DNA from: an uncultured Streptococcus sp.
GTDB taxonomy: Bacteria > Bacillota > Bacilli > Lactobacillales > Streptococcaceae
Length of the DNA stretch: 6,091 bases
Assembly: GCA_902479835.1 (NCBI GenBank)
Contig: CABSQC010000069.1
Location: forward strand, 1-6,091
Direction: 5' to 3'
Part shown: piece by piece, positions 5,299-6,091 of the stretch
Layout of the letters: each line of letters begins with the position of its first letter
Numbering within the stretch: position 1 is the first letter of the stretch
The notes under the pieces: generated by a model
Database searches by the model: none
What the model was told of the DNA's origin: nothing
What the model saw: only the letters and a program-made list of their open reading frames with translations
Program-made: the position numbers and the translations under genes

Positions 5299-6091
5299 TT
5301 ATTTATCCCCTTTATTGCGGATGACAAAGCCATTTTTCTTTTCATTGGAAGTGCGATGAGGACGTTTATTACCTTTGCCCTCAAAGTCTCGGCTATTTTT
5401 ATTTGACTTGCGTTTGAAATCACGGCGTCCACCTTCACGGTCATCTCTGCGATTTCGATCACGGCGTTGGTCTCCACGACGGCTATTTCCACGGCCCCCT
5501 TTGCCTTTCCCACCAAAGCCACCACCGGATGGTTTAAATGGCAATGGTTTTTCACGCGCAATTTCAACTTCTGGAAGGCTGTCTGGATCTTGAACGGTCA
5601 AGCTCAAAATATACATAGCCAATTCTTCAGGAGTGAATTCTGCAGCCAATTTGCGAGCATCCTTACCAAACTTCTCAAAGTTGGTCCGGATTTTTTCATC
5701 TTCAAAGTCTCGCTCAATTTTCTTCAGCGCTACTTGTTTTTTCGCTTGGAAGGCTTCTTCTGCTGTTGCAGGTTTCATTCCCTTCATCCGCTTTTTAGTC
5801 AAGTTCTCAATGATTTGCAAATAGCCCATTTCATTTGGCGAAACAAAGGTAATGGATTGCCCTGTTTTCCCAGCACGACCTGTCCGTCCGATCCGGTGAA
5901 CATAGCTTTCTGGATCTTGTGGGATATCGTAGTTGTAGACATGGGTAACACCTGAAATATCCAAGCCACGTGCCGCAACGTCTGTTGCTACTAAGACGTC
6001 CAAGTTCCCATTTTTAAAGTCACGAAGGACTCGGAGACGTTTGTTTTGATCCAAATCTCCGTGAATTCCTTCTGCCCGGAAACCACGAATC
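5299..6091 (-). CDS. cshA: DEAD-box ATP-dependent RNA helicase (CshA/DeaD type), C-terminal part, cut by window edge
   Basis: About 264 codons of the C-terminal half are present; the start and helicase domain 1 lie beyond the window. The coding frame runs on through the TTG at 6054 to the edge ([18 protein letters not shown]), so that codon is not the start. Visible motifs of helicase domain 2: IHGDLDQ (motif IVa region), [10 protein letters not shown] (motif V) and HRIGRTGR (motif VI). A roughly 100-residue linker follows ([14 protein letters not shown] to [10 protein letters not shown]). A tail of about 75 residues rich in Gly, Arg, Lys and Asp begins at PSGGGFGG and ends NKGDK; such tails bind RNA. 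CshA-type enzymes unwind RNA in mRNA turnover, ribosome assembly and cold adaptation, and join the RNase Y/J degradosome in Firmicutes. That role here is by homology. Confidence 0.9.
   Translation of the reverse strand, partial: IRGFRAEGIHGDLDQNKRLRVLRDFKNGNLDVLVATDVAARGLDISGVTHVYNYDIPQDPESYVHRIGRTGRAGKTGQSITFVSPNEMGYLQIIENLTKKRMKGMKPATAEEAFQAKKQVALKKIERDFEDEKIRTNFEKFGKDARKLAAEFTPEELAMYILSLTVQDPDSLPEVEIAREKPLPFKPSGGGFGGKGKGGRGNSRRGDQRRDRNRRDDREGGRRDFKRKSNKNSRDFEGKGNKRPHRTSNEKKNGFVIRNKGDK

Overview
The window is a low-GC Firmicutes chromosome segment. Gene content and protein style point to Streptococcus, most likely the mitis/sanguinis side of the genus: a PlsC with the FPSGSRH motif, a CtpE-like P-type ATPase divergent from plsC, a TrmN6-like methylase overlapping a YazA-like GIY-YIG gene, a LacX-like aldose epimerase, and a CshA-type DEAD-box helicase with an Arg/Gly-rich tail. 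The species is inferred from protein resemblance only. There is no insertion sequence, CRISPR array, tRNA or rRNA gene, and the region looks like ordinary core chromosome.

Layout. At the left edge, the 5' part of plsC (phospholipid acyltransferase, minus strand) runs out of the window. It is divergent from a 779-codon cation P-type ATPase (plus strand), and the 173-bp gap holds a promoter for each. A strong intrinsic terminator follows the ATPase. An extended -10 promoter then fires almost exactly at the start codon of a tRNA adenine-N6 methyltransferase gene, which overlaps a small GIY-YIG nuclease-family gene. That pair ends in a terminator shared, on the opposite strand, with a convergent aldose 1-epimerase-family gene. 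At the right edge lies the C-terminal half of a cshA-type RNA helicase (minus strand), also with its own terminator.

The most interesting part is the roughly 350-bp stretch between the epimerase and the helicase (4946-5298). It contains no convincing protein gene. On the plus strand it has a good sigma-70-type promoter (TTGACA-17-TAGACT), about 160 nt of potentially structured sequence and a 14-bp intrinsic terminator with a T-tract. This is the layout of an independently transcribed small RNA. The predicted RNA carries the octamer CTCCTTAT twice, complementary to Shine-Dalgarno sequences. One copy sits in the loop of a 13-bp hairpin and the other in a probable single-stranded linker before the terminator. 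It resembles the anti-SD sRNAs of streptococci (csRNAs), but no CiaR box is visible.

Two genes, the ATPase and the methyltransferase, appear to be read from leaderless or near-leaderless mRNAs. The ATPase also has a Lys where Ca2+-type pumps carry the M4 cation-binding Glu. No gene-to-gene pathway ties the window together: the genes are separate housekeeping units for membrane lipid synthesis, cation transport, tRNA modification, sugar mutarotation and RNA turnover.
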